From Enterococcus sp. BWB1-3 (GTDB taxonomy: Bacteria; Bacillota; Bacilli; Lactobacillales; Enterococcaceae): a stretch of DNA of 64,000 nt. Below, piece after piece: positions 37,426-47,268 of the stretch. How positions within the stretch are numbered: the first letter of the stretch is position 1; each line of letters begins with the position of its first letter. The notes under the pieces are model-generated. The model did not search any database and had not been told where the DNA came from. It saw nothing but the letters and a program-made list of their open reading frames with translations. The translations under genes and the position numbers were made by a program. The stretch covers positions 38,359-102,358 of the forward strand of contig NZ_JADOEP010000006.1 in the NCBI RefSeq assembly GCF_016745275.1. The letters are read 5' to 3'.

Positions 37426-39102
37426 TTAATTTTCAACCATCATGATCATTGGTAAAATCATTGGATGGCGCTCTGTTTTTTCAAATAAATAAGGTTGTAA
37501 AGTTGCAGTGATCGCATCGCATAATTTTGCCTCTGTACAATTGTCATCTTTTAAGGCATCCCGCATTGCATGGAACAGAAGACGCTGTCCTTCGTTAATC
37601 AAATCGCCGGACTCTCTCATGTAAACAAAGCCGCGGGACAGGATATCAGGACCAGCCTGAATCTCTTTTTTCTTAACGTTGACCGTTGCAACTGCAAGTA
37701 CCAGTCCTTCTTCTGAAAGAATTCGCCGATCCCTCAGAACAATGTTGCCGATATCTCCGACGCCGTTGCCATCTACATACACATCACTTGCATTGAAGTG
37801 ACCTGCCATGCGGCCCTGATCAGCAGTTAGTGCAAGTACATCGCCGTTTTCCATAATAAAACAATTTTCTTCAGGTATACCTACATCTTCAGCTAAAGAA
37901 GCGTGAATTTTCAGCATTCTAAATTCACCGTGAACAGGTACAAAGAATTTCGGCTTCATTAAACGAAGCATCAGTTTTTGTTCTTCCTGTCCTCCATGTC
38001 CGGAAGTATGGATATTGTTTATTTTTCCGTGAATTACTTCAGCACCTGCTTCGGAAAGCAGATTAATCAAACGGTTAACGCTAGTAGTATTTCCTGGAAT
38101 AGGAGAGCTTGAAAAGACCACTGTATCTCCGGGCTGAATGGAAATCTGTCTATGAGTTCCATTTGCAATACGGCTTAATGCCGCCATCGGTTCTCCTTGA
38201 GAACCTGTGCATAAGATCATCGTTTCATTTGCCGGCAGCTGATTCAGCTGAGAAGCATCTACAAACGTTCCTCTAGGGACATTGATATAGCCTAGACGTT
38301 CACCATTAGCAATAGCATTTTCCATACTGCGCCCAAAAACAGCAATTTTTCTGCCGGTCCGGACAGCTGCATCAGCAGCTTGTTGAAGCCGGAAAATATT
38401 TGAAGCAAAACTGGCAAATATAATTCTGCCTTCAATTTTTTCAAAAATCTTTTGAATCGACGAACCAATGGTTTTTTCTGATTTAGTAAAGGTTGGAATT
38501 TCAGCGTTTGTACTGTCAGAAAGCAGACACAGAACACCTTCTTCACCAATCTTTGCCATACGATGCAGATTTGCAGGTTCTCCAACAGGAGTAAAATCGA
38601 ACTTAAAGTCGCCGGTCGCAACGATATTTCCAGAAGGTGTTTTGACAACAACACCTAATGCATCCGGAATACTATGCGTTGTTCTAAAAAAGCTCACAGA
38701 TGTTTTTCTGAAGCGAATTACTGTATCTTCATGGATCTCATGAAGATCAGCATCTCTCAATAAACCGTGCTCGTCCAGTTTGCTGGTAATTAGAGCTAAA
38801 GCTAAAGGACCTGCATAGACTGGGATATTTGCCTGCTTCAACAAGTAAGGAACTCCGCCAATATGGTCTTCGTGTCCATGAGTGATGACCAGTGCTTTAA
38901 CCTTTGACAGGTTTTGGATGATATAACTATAGTCGGGAATAACATAGTCGATTCCCAACAGATCATCTTCCGGGAATTTAATTCCGGCATCAATCAAAAT
39001 GATTTCATCCTGAAATTGTACGCCATAAGTATTTTTTCCGATTTCTCCAAGTCCGCCAATACCGAAGACACCGGTTTCGTTATTTTTAATATTTACTTTC
39101 AT
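37426..39102 (-). CDS. rnjA: Ribonuclease J1
   Basis: 5-prime exonuclease and endonuclease of RNA decay and maturation. The 558-residue beta-CASP metallo-beta-lactamase has the zinc motif H75-G-H77-E-D79-H80 in [11 protein letters not shown]. Further metal ligands are in HSIPDALGV near 143 and SDSTNAE near 195, the beta-CASP part is in the middle, and NIHTSGHGG lies near 365. It follows rpoY by three bases, with the ribosome binding site inside the rpoY end, the usual gene order in Lactobacillales. Confidence 0.96.
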   Translation of the reverse strand: MKVNIKNNETGVFGIGGLGEIGKNTYGVQFQDEIILIDAGIKFPEDDLLGIDYVIPDYSYIIQNLSKVKALVITHGHEDHIGGVPYLLKQANIPVYAGPLALALITSKLDEHGLLRDADLHEIHEDTVIRFRKTSVSFFRTTHSIPDALGVVVKTPSGNIVATGDFKFDFTPVGEPANLHRMAKIGEEGVLCLLSDSTNAEIPTFTKSEKTIGSSIQKIFEKIEGRIIFASFASNIFRLQQAADAAVRTGRKIAVFGRSMENAIANGERLGYINVPRGTFVDASQLNQLPANETMILCTGSQGEPMAALSRIANGTHRQISIQPGDTVVFSSSPIPGNTTSVNRLINLLSEAGAEVIHGKINNIHTSGHGGQEEQKLMLRLMKPKFFVPVHGEFRMLKIHASLAEDVGIPEENCFIMENGDVLALTADQGRMAGHFNASDVYVDGNGVGDIGNIVLRDRRILSEEGLVLAVATVNVKKKEIQAGPDILSRGFVYMRESGDLINEGQRLLFHAMRDALKDDNCTEAKLCDAITATLQPYLFEKTERHPMILPMIMMVEN

Positions 39103-39105
39103 AGC

Positions 39106-39318
39106 TTAAAACTCCGTTAATTTAAATTCGGCGTGTTCTTGTTCATAAGCTAGATGATTTCCTTCAAGCAGCTGGACATATTCGATGTTGTAAGGCGTAT
39201 TATCTTCAACTAGCTGGCGGACAACAACATCATTGTCCCCTTCAACATAAATTGATTTTGTATCCTCTCTTTTAGGATTTCTTATTTTTGTTTCTTGATA
39301 ATAAACTTTGTATATCAT
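39106..39318 (-). CDS. rpoY: RNA polymerase epsilon subunit
   Basis: Small accessory subunit of RNA polymerase in Firmicutes, 70 residues. MIYKVYYQE at the start and [19 protein letters not shown] near 40 are characteristic. The start at 39318 has AGAGGAG upstream; the longer reading to 39348 lacks a start with support. It is the first gene of the rpoY-rnjA unit. Confidence 0.94.
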   Translation of the reverse strand: MIYKVYYQETKIRNPKREDTKSIYVEGDNDVVVRQLVEDNTPYNIEYVQLLEGNHLAYEQEHAEFKLTEF

Positions 39319-39855
39319 AATTATTCTCCTCTGTACTTGCCTGTGCAAGTTTATTTATTGATTTCTGTGTGAAATGTCTACACAACAAAATGAGGTGGGG
39401 CTCCACCCTGACAAATATTTAACCATCAAAAACATGGAGTTTATGATGAATGAAGTCTAGCAGTCACTTCATTTTATTATGTGCAAAAGAAATTCAACCG
39501 TTCAGTGTGTTGTGTGAACAACAATTATTGATATTTTATCACAGAACCAGTCAGAAGTATAGAAAGTACTCCGAATATTTGGCAGTAATTTAAGAAATAG
39601 ACCGCTAAAAAAATGGGGGACTAACGGGATTTTATGTAAGAAACAATAAGAAAATACCAAAAGGAACTGAACGAAAAAAATGAGGAAAACCAGCAAAAAT
39701 GTTTCTCTCTTTTATCGAAACAGCCGCTTGATCATGAGCAGGTTGTTCTTTTTATGGCAAGAGTTTAAATTTCTTTGTGTGGACGATTTACCGTGTTGTT
39801 CCTTTTATGCTATAGTAGAAGAACTGAACTAAAATTTGGAGGGGGAGATGATTAC
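39319..39855. promoter_or_regulatory. Divergent region between rpoY and the ABC exporter operon
   Basis: About 535 bases with no convincing gene. A small hairpin GGTGGGGCTCCACC lies near 39394-39407. An extended -10 TGCTATAGT (39808-39816) probably serves the exporter operon, 40 bases before its start. Nothing else was recognised. Confidence 0.45.
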
Positions 39856-41586
39856 TTGAAATTGATGTGGCATTACACAATGAGATATAAGAAATTGCTG
39901 TTTGCGGATTTCATTTGTGTATTTGGGTTTATACTGATTGAATTGGGGCTGCCGACAATTTTGGCACGCATGATCGATCGGGGAATTCTGAAAAATGACT
40001 TTGATTATGTCAAGCATCAGGGAATTATAATGGTGGTCATCACGATTGTGGGCGTGACGCTGAACATCATGCTGGGTTATTTTGGTGCCAGAATAACGAC
40101 AAATATTGTTCAGGATATTCGTAATGATTTGTTTGAAAAAGTGCAGACATTCTCTCATCATGAATATGAAACACTGGGTGTTTCTTCATTGATTACACGT
40201 ACAACCAATGATGCGTATCAAATCATGCTGTTTATGGGGAACGTGTTGAGAATCGGTTTTATGACACCGATGATGTTTGCGGTAAGTCTGATTATGGTTG
40301 TCAGGACCAGTCCTTCTTTAGGGGTTTTTGTTCTGGGAGCGTTGCCGGTCTTGCTGGTTGCAGTGGTTTTGATTGCGAAGGTTTCTGAACCGTTGTCGAA
40401 TAAGCAGCAGAAAAATCTGGACGGCATTAACAGTATTTTAAGAGAAAATCTTTCCGGTTTACGGGTAATTCGAGCGTTTGTTAATGAGAAATTTGAGGAG
40501 TCGCGTTTTAAAAAGGTCAATGAGGAGTACACGAACAGCTCCAAAAGTCTGTTTCGTTTGATGGCAGCTGCTCAGCCGGGGTTCTTTTTCCTGTTTAATA
40601 TCGTGATGGTTCTGATTATCTGGGAGGGAGCTCTGCAGATTGATACAGGAAGTTTGGCTATAGGGGATTTAATTGCTTTTATTGAATACATATTCCACGC
40701 ACTGTTTTCTTTCATGCTGTTTGCAAGCATGTTTATGATGTATCCGCGGGCTGCAGTTTCTGCTCGACGGATTCAGGAAGCATTCGACATGTCGCCTGAC
40801 ATTAAGGAAAACGAACAGGGAATTGTAGAAGCAGATAAGAAGGGCTGCATCGAATTTAAGGATGTGACATTTGCCTATCCCGGACACTCTCAAAGTCCGG
40901 TAATTCGCAATGTCAGTTTCACTGCTTCACCGGGAGAAACAGTTGCTTTTATTGGAAGTACGGGGAGCGGGAAATCAACACTAATTCAGCTGATTCCGCG
41001 TTTTTATGATATTTCAGAAGGACAGGTACTCATAGATGGTGTAGATGTACGTGATTACAAACTCAGTGCATTACGTGAAAAAATCGGTTATATTCCGCAA
41101 AAAGCACTGCTGTTTACAGGAACCATTGCTGAAAATCTTCGATATGGTAAAGAAGATGCTTCTATGGAAGAAATGGAGCGTGCGGCAGACATTGCTCAGG
41201 CGGCTGATTTTATTTCTCAGAAGCAGTTGGGCTATGATGAACTCCTTTCAGAAGGAGGCGCAAACTTCTCAGGTGGTCAGAAGCAGCGGCTGTCTATTGC
41301 CAGGGCAGTGATTCGAGATCCGGAAATCTATATCTTTGATGACAGCTTCTCAGCGTTGGATTATCAGACGGATGCAAAGCTTCGCGCCCGGCTGAAAAAA
41401 GAAACGACTCATTCTACTGTTCTGATTGTTGCACAGCGAGTAGGAACGATTATGCACGCAGACAAGATTATAGTATTGAACGAAGGAAACATTGTGGGAA
41501 TGGGAACGCACAAAGAATTACTTGAGACGTGCCCGATTTATTATGATATTGCGGCTTCTCAATTGTCAGAGGAGGAATTAGCATGA
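39856..41586 (+). CDS. efrA: ABC exporter half-transporter, degenerate-site subunit (EfrA-like)
   Basis: First half of a heterodimeric drug/lipid-type exporter, 576 residues. Six membrane helices (to about 310) are followed by a nucleotide-binding domain with Walker A GSTGSGKST near 375, Q-loop, signature FSGGQKQR near 471 and Walker B IYIFDDSFSALD near 490. The residue after Walker B is aspartate where catalytic glutamate is usual, the mark of the degenerate site of such heterodimers. I choose TTG 39856: GGGGGAG lies eight bases upstream, and the ATG at 39848 is out of frame. Its stop overlaps the start of the partner (ATGA). Similarity to enterococcal EfrA is from memory. Confidence 0.88.
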   Translation: MKLMWHYTMRYKKLLFADFICVFGFILIELGLPTILARMIDRGILKNDFDYVKHQGIIMVVITIVGVTLNIMLGYFGARITTNIVQDIRNDLFEKVQTFSHHEYETLGVSSLITRTTNDAYQIMLFMGNVLRIGFMTPMMFAVSLIMVVRTSPSLGVFVLGALPVLLVAVVLIAKVSEPLSNKQQKNLDGINSILRENLSGLRVIRAFVNEKFEESRFKKVNEEYTNSSKSLFRLMAAAQPGFFFLFNIVMVLIIWEGALQIDTGSLAIGDLIAFIEYIFHALFSFMLFASMFMMYPRAAVSARRIQEAFDMSPDIKENEQGIVEADKKGCIEFKDVTFAYPGHSQSPVIRNVSFTASPGETVAFIGSTGSGKSTLIQLIPRFYDISEGQVLIDGVDVRDYKLSALREKIGYIPQKALLFTGTIAENLRYGKEDASMEEMERAADIAQAADFISQKQLGYDELLSEGGANFSGGQKQRLSIARAVIRDPEIYIFDDSFSALDYQTDAKLRARLKKETTHSTVLIVAQRVGTIMHADKIIVLNEGNIVGMGTHKELLETCPIYYDIAASQLSEEELA

Positions 41587-43349
41587 AAAAAGGGCTTTCT
41601 TCCATCAAACGCTTAGGGAGATATATTGGACCATATAAAGCAACATTTATTCTGGTCATTGTCTTTACTATTCTGACAGTAGCACTGAATGCGGCAATGC
41701 CGTATGTTTCAGGACTGCCTATAACAGAAATAGCGAGAAATCTTTCTGAGGGAGAGGGAGTAAACTTTCCTTATGTCTTTCAGTGTCTGATTTGGATTTT
41801 AATTGTTGGTATCGGCTACTGTATTACCCAGTTTTTTTCAGGATTTTTGATGGCAGCAGTAGTTCAGCATTCGATGAGAGATTTACGCAGAGATATTGAT
41901 GAAAAAATCAATCGTCTGCCAGTTTCTTATTTTGACAAAAACCAGCAGGGAAACATTCTTTCACGGGTGACTAATGATGTGGATGCGGTCAGTAATGCAC
42001 TTCAGCAGAGCTTTATCAATATCGTATCAGCAGTTTTGGGAATCATCATGGCAGTATCAATGATGTTTTACATTAATATTCGACTGGCATTAATCTCCAT
42101 AATTATGATTCCATTATCTATTTTTATTTCAAGAACAATCGTTGGAATCTCACAGAAATACTTTCAGGGAATGCAAAATGCGCTGGGCGATTTAAATGGT
42201 TATGTTCAGGAAAATATGACTGGATTCAGTATTTTAAAATTGTATGGACGAGAAAAACAGACCTTGGATGGATTTAAAAAAGTCAATGAAAATCTGCAAA
42301 ACTACGGCTTTAAAGCGACGTTTATTTCTGGTTTAATGATGCCGCTCGTTCAGTTGACAGCATATGCGACATATATTGTTATCGCTGTGATGGGAAGCAG
42401 AGATGTTATTTTGGGAGTTATTGCTGTAGGACAGCTGCAGGCGATGATTCAGTATATTTGGCAGATTAGTCAGCCAATGGGGAATATTACTCAGCTTTCT
42501 GCTGCTTTACAGAGTGCTTCGGCAGCGACAGGACGTGTCTTTGAGATTCTGGATGAATCAGAGGAAGAACTTAACGATCATGATACAGCTCTTCCAGAGC
42601 CGGTTAAAGGAAACGTGACGTTTGAAAATGTCAGCTTCAGTTATGATCCTGCAAAGCCTTTGATAAGAGATCTGAATTTTGAAGTAAAAGCAGGACAGAC
42701 CGTAGCGATTGTAGGTCCTACAGGTGCGGGTAAAACAACGCTGATTAATCTTTTGATGCGTTTTTATGATGTAAATGGAGGGGCAATCAAGCTTGATGGG
42801 ATTGATACTAAAGCCATGAACCGCAGTGATGTCCGTTCAGTTTTTGGGATGGTACTGCAGGATGCATGGTTGTATGAAGGAACGATTGCAGACAATATAC
42901 GCTTTGGAAAGCTGGATGCAACAGACTATGAAGTTGTTGATGCAGCAGAAACAGCGAATGTTGATCATTTTATCCGTACAATGCCGGATGGCTATGAAAT
43001 GGAGATTAATGCCGAAGGAGACAATATTTCACTGGGACAAAAGCAGCTGTTGACTATTGCTCGGGCAGTGATTTCAGATCCAAAGGTATTGATTTTGGAT
43101 GAAGCAACCAGTTCTGTGGATACTCGTCTGGAGGCGCTGATCCAAAAAGCAATGGATAAGGTTATGCAGGGACGAACCAGCTTTGTCATTGCACACAGGC
43201 TGTCTACTATTCGTGAAGCAGACCTGATTCTGGTGATGAATCAAGGAGAAATCATTGAAAAAGGAACCCACTATGAACTGCTGGAGAAGGGCGGCTTTTA
43301 TGAAAAGCTCTATAACAGCCAGTTTGCTGAAGACGGGGACTATGATTAA
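41583..43349 (+). CDS. efrB: ABC exporter half-transporter, catalytic-site subunit (EfrB-like)
   Basis: Second half of the exporter, 588 residues. Six membrane helices are followed by a nucleotide-binding domain with Walker A GPTGAGKTT near 380, Walker B LILDEATSSVD with the catalytic glutamate near 505, and H-loop AHRLSTI. The signature reads ISLGQKQL where SGGQ is usual, complementary to the degenerate partner: the heterodimer therefore has one good and one weak ATP site. The four-base ATGA overlap with the first subunit indicates coupled translation. The substrate cannot be read from sequence; multidrug export is the family expectation. Confidence 0.9.
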   Translation: MKKGLSSIKRLGRYIGPYKATFILVIVFTILTVALNAAMPYVSGLPITEIARNLSEGEGVNFPYVFQCLIWILIVGIGYCITQFFSGFLMAAVVQHSMRDLRRDIDEKINRLPVSYFDKNQQGNILSRVTNDVDAVSNALQQSFINIVSAVLGIIMAVSMMFYINIRLALISIIMIPLSIFISRTIVGISQKYFQGMQNALGDLNGYVQENMTGFSILKLYGREKQTLDGFKKVNENLQNYGFKATFISGLMMPLVQLTAYATYIVIAVMGSRDVILGVIAVGQLQAMIQYIWQISQPMGNITQLSAALQSASAATGRVFEILDESEEELNDHDTALPEPVKGNVTFENVSFSYDPAKPLIRDLNFEVKAGQTVAIVGPTGAGKTTLINLLMRFYDVNGGAIKLDGIDTKAMNRSDVRSVFGMVLQDAWLYEGTIADNIRFGKLDATDYEVVDAAETANVDHFIRTMPDGYEMEINAEGDNISLGQKQLLTIARAVISDPKVLILDEATSSVDTRLEALIQKAMDKVMQGRTSFVIAHRLSTIREADLILVMNQGEIIEKGTHYELLEKGGFYEKLYNSQFAEDGDYD

Positions 43350-43371
43350 TAAATAAAAATGTTAAAGTATG

Positions 43372-43418
43372 AGATTCTTCGGCAGTTGAAAATAGTCAGC
43401 TGACGGGAATCTTTTTTT
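43372..43418 (+). terminator. Terminator after the exporter operon
   Basis: AGATTC...CAGTTG pairs with CAGCTG...GGAATCT around AAAATAGT, followed by seven T. The following 43419-43640 shows nothing further. Confidence 0.85.
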
Positions 43419-43661
43419 GCAGTTAAAGAGCAGTATAATTTTTTTGTAGTTGTAAAATCAGCAGTATCAAAAGTTATTGAGAAAGTAAACCCAACATTGT
43501 CTAGCTTCATTAGCTAGCTCTCTTTGGCAATAAGGCTCAAAAAATTATCGCTATAATCTCTCGAGCGGCTATTTCTTGAAAGCTGAACGAGCTCGTGAAG
43601 CACTTCTTATACAGCAGGTTTTCTGAATTTGCTATACTGGGGATAGAAAAGAGGAGATTGT

Positions 43662-44159
43662 ATGACAAAAGAAAAAAGATTTATTGCAGCCAGTGCAGAT
43701 GTCTGCGGCAATGTTCAGCTGGGTGAGAATAGCAGTATCTGGTATCAGGCGGTTTTAAGAGGGGATAATCAAACAATAACAATTGGCAGAGGCAGTAATA
43801 TTCAGGATGGTTCAGTTATTCATGTTGATCCGAATTTTCCTGTTCGAATAGGTGAGTATGTTACCGTAGGGCACCAGTGTATGCTTCATGGCTGTGAAGT
43901 ACAGGACGGAGCACTGCTAGGAATGGGCAGTATCTTATTGAATGGCTCTGTAATAGGAAAAAGCAGTTTAATCGGAGCAGGCTCGCTGGTAACAGAAGGA
44001 ACGGTTATTCCAGAAGGTGTTTTGGCATTCGGGCGGCCGGCGAAGGTGATTCGTACTTTAACAGAAGAAGAGATTGCCAAAAATAAAGAAAATGCAGAAT
44101 ACTATATTAAACTGGCTAGAGAGCATCAAGCCGGAAGCTATCCTAGAACAGTAAAATAG
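43662..44159 (+). CDS. Gamma-carbonic anhydrase family protein
   Basis: Left-handed beta-helix protein of 165 residues with hexapeptide repeats, similar to YrdA/PaaY. The metal-binding histidines are visible: VIHVD near 50, VGHQCMLHG near 69-74. Members are trimeric zinc proteins; some hydrate carbon dioxide, others have thioesterase or unknown activity. A GAGGAG sequence precedes ATG. The small HesB-like gene follows 66 bases later. Confidence 0.88.
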   Translation: MTKEKRFIAASADVCGNVQLGENSSIWYQAVLRGDNQTITIGRGSNIQDGSVIHVDPNFPVRIGEYVTVGHQCMLHGCEVQDGALLGMGSILLNGSVIGKSSLIGAGSLVTEGTVIPEGVLAFGRPAKVIRTLTEEEIAKNKENAEYYIKLAREHQAGSYPRTVK

Positions 44160-44225
44160 AAGAGCGGACTAATCGGTATTTTTTATGGGAGGTGCTAAAA
44201 TAAGAGCAGAGGGGAGTGGAGAATA

Positions 44226-44585
44226 ATGTTTTTAAAAATGACAGACGAGGCACAGGCAAAGCTGCAGTATAGAGGCGATGGAGAAATTCTTTTGGATATG
44301 AATGACGGCGTGGGAGAATACTCAAAAGTAGGCATTTGTTCATTGGACACCAGTTTCCGTTTTCTTATTATAGACAAGGACCAGTCAAAAAAAGATTATG
44401 ATACAGTGATCGACAGTACGATAGGAGAAATTCCTGTCAAAGAGTATTCCAAACGATATCTTGATGAAGAAATGACACTGGAGTTGGATAAGCGACTGCA
44501 GGTGCTGAAATTGAACAGCTCCAGCGGATTACTGGACGGACATGTGGAAATTATGGATTTGCGCCCAGAGATTATGCGCAGTTAA
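44226..44585 (+). CDS. HesB-like (iron-sulfur cluster biosynthesis family) protein
   Basis: A 119-residue protein of the HesB/IscA-like fold, recognised by the start FLKMTDEAQAKL and the middle GICSLDTSFRFLI. Only one cysteine (near residue 39) is present and the C-terminal C-X-C of true A-type carriers is missing, so Fe-S transfer is not supported by residues. The function is unknown. A sequence GGAGTGGAG lies close to ATG. It is followed by a bidirectional terminator and faces the flavin reductase gene. Confidence 0.72.
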   Translation: MFLKMTDEAQAKLQYRGDGEILLDMNDGVGEYSKVGICSLDTSFRFLIIDKDQSKKDYDTVIDSTIGEIPVKEYSKRYLDEEMTLELDKRLQVLKLNSSSGLLDGHVEIMDLRPEIMRS

Positions 44586-44592
44586 ACAGCAA

Positions 44593-44640
44593 AAAAAGAA
44601 GAATGACAGATGAGTTTGCCTGCCATTCTTCTTTTTATTT
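44593..44640. terminator. Bidirectional terminator
   Basis: AAAAAGAAGAATGACAG pairs with CTGCCATTCTTCTTTTT (one mismatch). A- and T-rich sides let it serve both converging genes. Confidence 0.85.
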
Positions 44641-45255
44641 TGGTCTTTCTATATCAAAAATTTCTCCAAGTTCTGCATAGCTGCTGCCGGCCAGCCGTGC
44701 AATGGGGTGGAAATTTTCGGGAAGTACATACTCTTTTTCACTGTCAAATAATGTCTCATCAAAATAAAAATCTGTTACTTCTGCGACAATCAGATCAGTG
44801 ATTGGTTTGCCTTCACGATTTTTCAGAGGAATATGCTGATAAAGTCTGGCCTCCATCCTTAAGCGTGCAGCTTTAATGGCCGGAACTGAAACGGAACGGC
44901 TGGGTGTTGTTTTGATCTGATTCATTGCCAGTTCACTTTGATCTGGAGGTAAAGAAGCTGCTGTCAGATTCATTTGTTCTACTATCTGTTGGTCAATCAG
45001 ATGAATTACCATTTCTTCATTTTGCAAGATATTGCGGGCTGTATCCTTCATTGCTCCTTCTTTTCTCAAAATAGCCAGAGTCATTAAAGGGAGATCAGAA
45101 GATGCAGCATTAAAGAAGCTGAACGGTGCAGCATTGATAACGTTTGTCTGATTGTTCAATGTAGTAACCCAGGCAATCGGTCTGGGAATAATACTGCCGG
45201 ATAGAAATTTATACTGCTGCTTCTTTGAAAGCTGCTTACTTGGAAAATGAAGCAT
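44635..45255 (-). CDS. Flavin reductase family protein
   Basis: FMN-binding split-barrel protein of 206 residues. The family motif SGSIIPRPIAWVTT near 15 and INAAPFSFFNAASSDLPLM near 38 fit the flavin-reductase-like domain that uses FMN. The C-terminal LPENFHPIARLAGSSYAELG is typical of the group found beside ring-cleaving dioxygenases. ATG 45255 has GAGGAGG; the earlier in-frame start overlaps the upstream gene. It lies 31 bases after the dioxygenase gene on the same strand, an operon. Confidence 0.87.
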   Translation of the reverse strand: MLHFPSKQLSKKQQYKFLSGSIIPRPIAWVTTLNNQTNVINAAPFSFFNAASSDLPLMTLAILRKEGAMKDTARNILQNEEMVIHLIDQQIVEQMNLTAASLPPDQSELAMNQIKTTPSRSVSVPAIKAARLRMEARLYQHIPLKNREGKPITDLIVAEVTDFYFDETLFDSEKEYVLPENFHPIARLAGSSYAELGEIFDIERPK

Positions 45256-45286
45256 GTGGCTTCCTCCTCGCTGTTTTCTGTAATTT

Positions 45287-46258
45287 TTATCTGTGCGTAT
45301 TTGCATCTGACGTATCAAAAGGTCGTACAAACTCTTCAATTTCTTTTCGTCTTGGTTCTAAAAACGGAGGTAAGGATAATTTTTCTCCTGCATGCTCATA
45401 GGTTTCGTCTTCAAGAAATCCAGGACCATCTGTAGCAAGCTCAAACAATACATGAGGCGCTGCCATGAAGTATTCGGATTGGAAATAGAAACGTTCCACA
45501 AATCCGGAATTTGGGAATTTCAGCTGATTGATTCGATTGATCCAGAATTTCAGTGCGCTTTCATCGGCAACGCGCAATGCCAGGTGATGGACATTCCCGA
45601 AGCCCTGTGAAGCTTTTGGCAGGTCCTCCCGATGCTCCACAATGATACTGCCGCCATTACCGCCGTCGCCAACCTCAAAAAGATGAAAGCTGCCTTCCGC
45701 ACCTGTTAACTGAAAATCCAATACATCAACTAAAACGGTTTGCATATGTTCAAAATTTTCAACGGTTACAAAAGCAGGCCCTAAGCCAATAATAGCATAC
45801 TCTACCGGTACATCGGTATTTTTCCATGGAGTGCCGGGGGCTGTGCCATGATCATTTTCGTCTGAAATCAACTGATAACGCTGTTCATCAAAATCTTCAA
45901 ATTCTACATATTTTCTGCCGAAGCGTTCCTGCAGTTCACCATGCTCCACCTTATGTTTGTTGAAGCGGTCAATCCAATAGCTTAATGCTTCATCATTCTT
46001 TACACGGAATGAAGTTTTTGAAATGGAATCTGTTCCTTTTGTTCCTTTGACAATTCCGGGAAAATCAAAAAAGGTCATATCTGTTCCGGCACTCCCTAAA
46101 TCATCAGTAAAATATAAGTGATAGGTTTCAATATCATCCTGATTGATGGTTTTCTTTATTAAACGCAGACCTAAAATATCTGTAAAGAAGCGGTAAATTT
46201 TCTCAGCACTTGAAGTCATTGCAGTAACATGATGTAATCCTCTAATTTTTGTATCCAT
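45287..46258 (-). CDS. VOC-family ring-cleaving dioxygenase (MhqO-like)
   Basis: Two glyoxalase/VOC modules in 323 residues. Each begins with the LHHVT/VHHLALRV metal-binding pattern (H9 in IRGLHHVTAM; NVHHLALRV near 223), with glutamate ligands nearer the C-terminus (HVLFELATDG near 279). In Bacilli such proteins belong to quinone and electrophile defence regulons. ATG 46258 has GGAGGG upstream; the long N-terminal extension to 46507 runs across the promoter into the divergent HAD gene and is rejected. Control is probably by the dyad at 46300. Confidence 0.88.
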   Translation of the reverse strand: MDTKIRGLHHVTAMTSSAEKIYRFFTDILGLRLIKKTINQDDIETYHLYFTDDLGSAGTDMTFFDFPGIVKGTKGTDSISKTSFRVKNDEALSYWIDRFNKHKVEHGELQERFGRKYVEFEDFDEQRYQLISDENDHGTAPGTPWKNTDVPVEYAIIGLGPAFVTVENFEHMQTVLVDVLDFQLTGAEGSFHLFEVGDGGNGGSIIVEHREDLPKASQGFGNVHHLALRVADESALKFWINRINQLKFPNSGFVERFYFQSEYFMAAPHVLFELATDGPGFLEDETYEHAGEKLSLPPFLEPRRKEIEEFVRPFDTSDANTHR

Positions 46259-46299
46259 AGGTAAACCCTCCAAATGTATTTTTTTATTAAAAATAACGA

Positions 46300-46342
46300 A
46301 CTTACTAAAAGTAAGTATAAGAGCTAACCTGAATAAAAGCAA
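46300..46342 (-). promoter_or_regulatory. Promoter and dyad operator of the dioxygenase operon
   Basis: On the minus strand TTGCTT (46342-46337) and TATACT (46319-46314) are 17 bp apart. A perfect dyad ACTTACT-AAA-AGTAAGT (46300-46316) overlaps the -10. It resembles sites of HxlR/DUF24-type quinone sensors (YodB/CatR group); that assignment is inference. Confidence 0.65.
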
Positions 46343-46422
46343 CTGATACGACTTTCTTTCGAGCTGATATCGTTCCTTAATGAAAAGTATGCTAGGATAA
46401 GAAAGAAAAAGGAGGGAAACCA

Positions 46423-47076
46423 ATGAAATACGATACGATTTTATTTGATTTGGATGGTACACTGACAGACTCAGGAGAGGGTATTCTGAATTCTGTGACT
46501 TATGCACTGGAGAAAATGGAGATGGAAGTACCGAAACAGAGTGAATTATTTCCGTTTATAGGCCCACCTCTAAAAGAATCCTTTATAAAAAAATTTGAAT
46601 TGACTGAAAAAGATGCTGATAAAGCTGTGCAGTATTATCGCGAGTATTTCAGAGAGAAAGGGCTTTTTGAAAATGTTGTGTATGAAGGAGTACAGGAACT
46701 GCTGGAAACATTGCGGGATAAAGGTTGTCAGCTGTACGTTGCTACCTCTAAGCCGGAAGAATTTGCCAGAAAAATTTTAGACTATTTTGACTTATCAGGC
46801 TATTTTAAAGAGATTTATGGGGCCAGTATGGACAGCAGCAGAACTAAAAAAGCAGATGTTATTCATTATGCTCTGGAAAATGGGATGATTGAGAGAAAAA
46901 GGGCTCTAATGATTGGCGACAGAGAGCACGACATTCTGGGAGCAGAAGAAAACGGGCTTCCCGGCTTAGGCGTGCTTTACGGCTATGGGGATGCAGAAGA
47001 ATTGATGAAGGCTGGAACAATATACTTGGCAAAAACACCGCTGAAGATTTATGAGTGGCTGTCTCAAGCAGAATAA
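46423..47076 (+). CDS. HAD-IA hydrolase (phosphoglycolate phosphatase-like)
   Basis: A 217-residue phosphatase-like protein: motif I LFDLDGTLTDS (D9, D11), GPPLKESF in the cap near 47, motif II VATSKPEEFA near 106, and motif IV MIGDREHDILGA near 165. The cap pattern GPP(L) is typical of the PGP/YjjG-like group. GGAGGG precedes ATG. It is divergent from the dioxygenase operon. Its natural substrate is unknown. Confidence 0.88.
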   Translation: MKYDTILFDLDGTLTDSGEGILNSVTYALEKMEMEVPKQSELFPFIGPPLKESFIKKFELTEKDADKAVQYYREYFREKGLFENVVYEGVQELLETLRDKGCQLYVATSKPEEFARKILDYFDLSGYFKEIYGASMDSSRTKKADVIHYALENGMIERKRALMIGDREHDILGAEENGLPGLGVLYGYGDAEELMKAGTIYLAKTPLKIYEWLSQAE

Positions 47077-47105
47077 ATATTCAACGAAGCAGTTATATGA
47101 GTAAC

Positions 47106-47268
47106 TAGGGCGTGTCTGAAAAGCTAGTGGCATTCGAATTTTTCAGTGATTTTTGTTGAAATCAAGGAAGAAAACGCAGCTTATGTGGTTCATAAGCGAG
47201 TATTTATGACGATGAGTTCTATATAAATCATCAAAATATTCGCCGCTTGAGTTTTCAGACACGCCCTA
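47106..47268. mobile_element. MITE with perfect 17-bp terminal inverted repeats
   Basis: TAGGGCGTGTCTGAAAA (47106-47122) is mirrored exactly at 47252-47268. The 163-bp element has no coding capacity. TA at both outer ends would fit a TA target duplication, as for IS630/Tc1-mariner-type elements. A single similar end (one mismatch) lies at 47610-47626. Confidence 0.85.
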
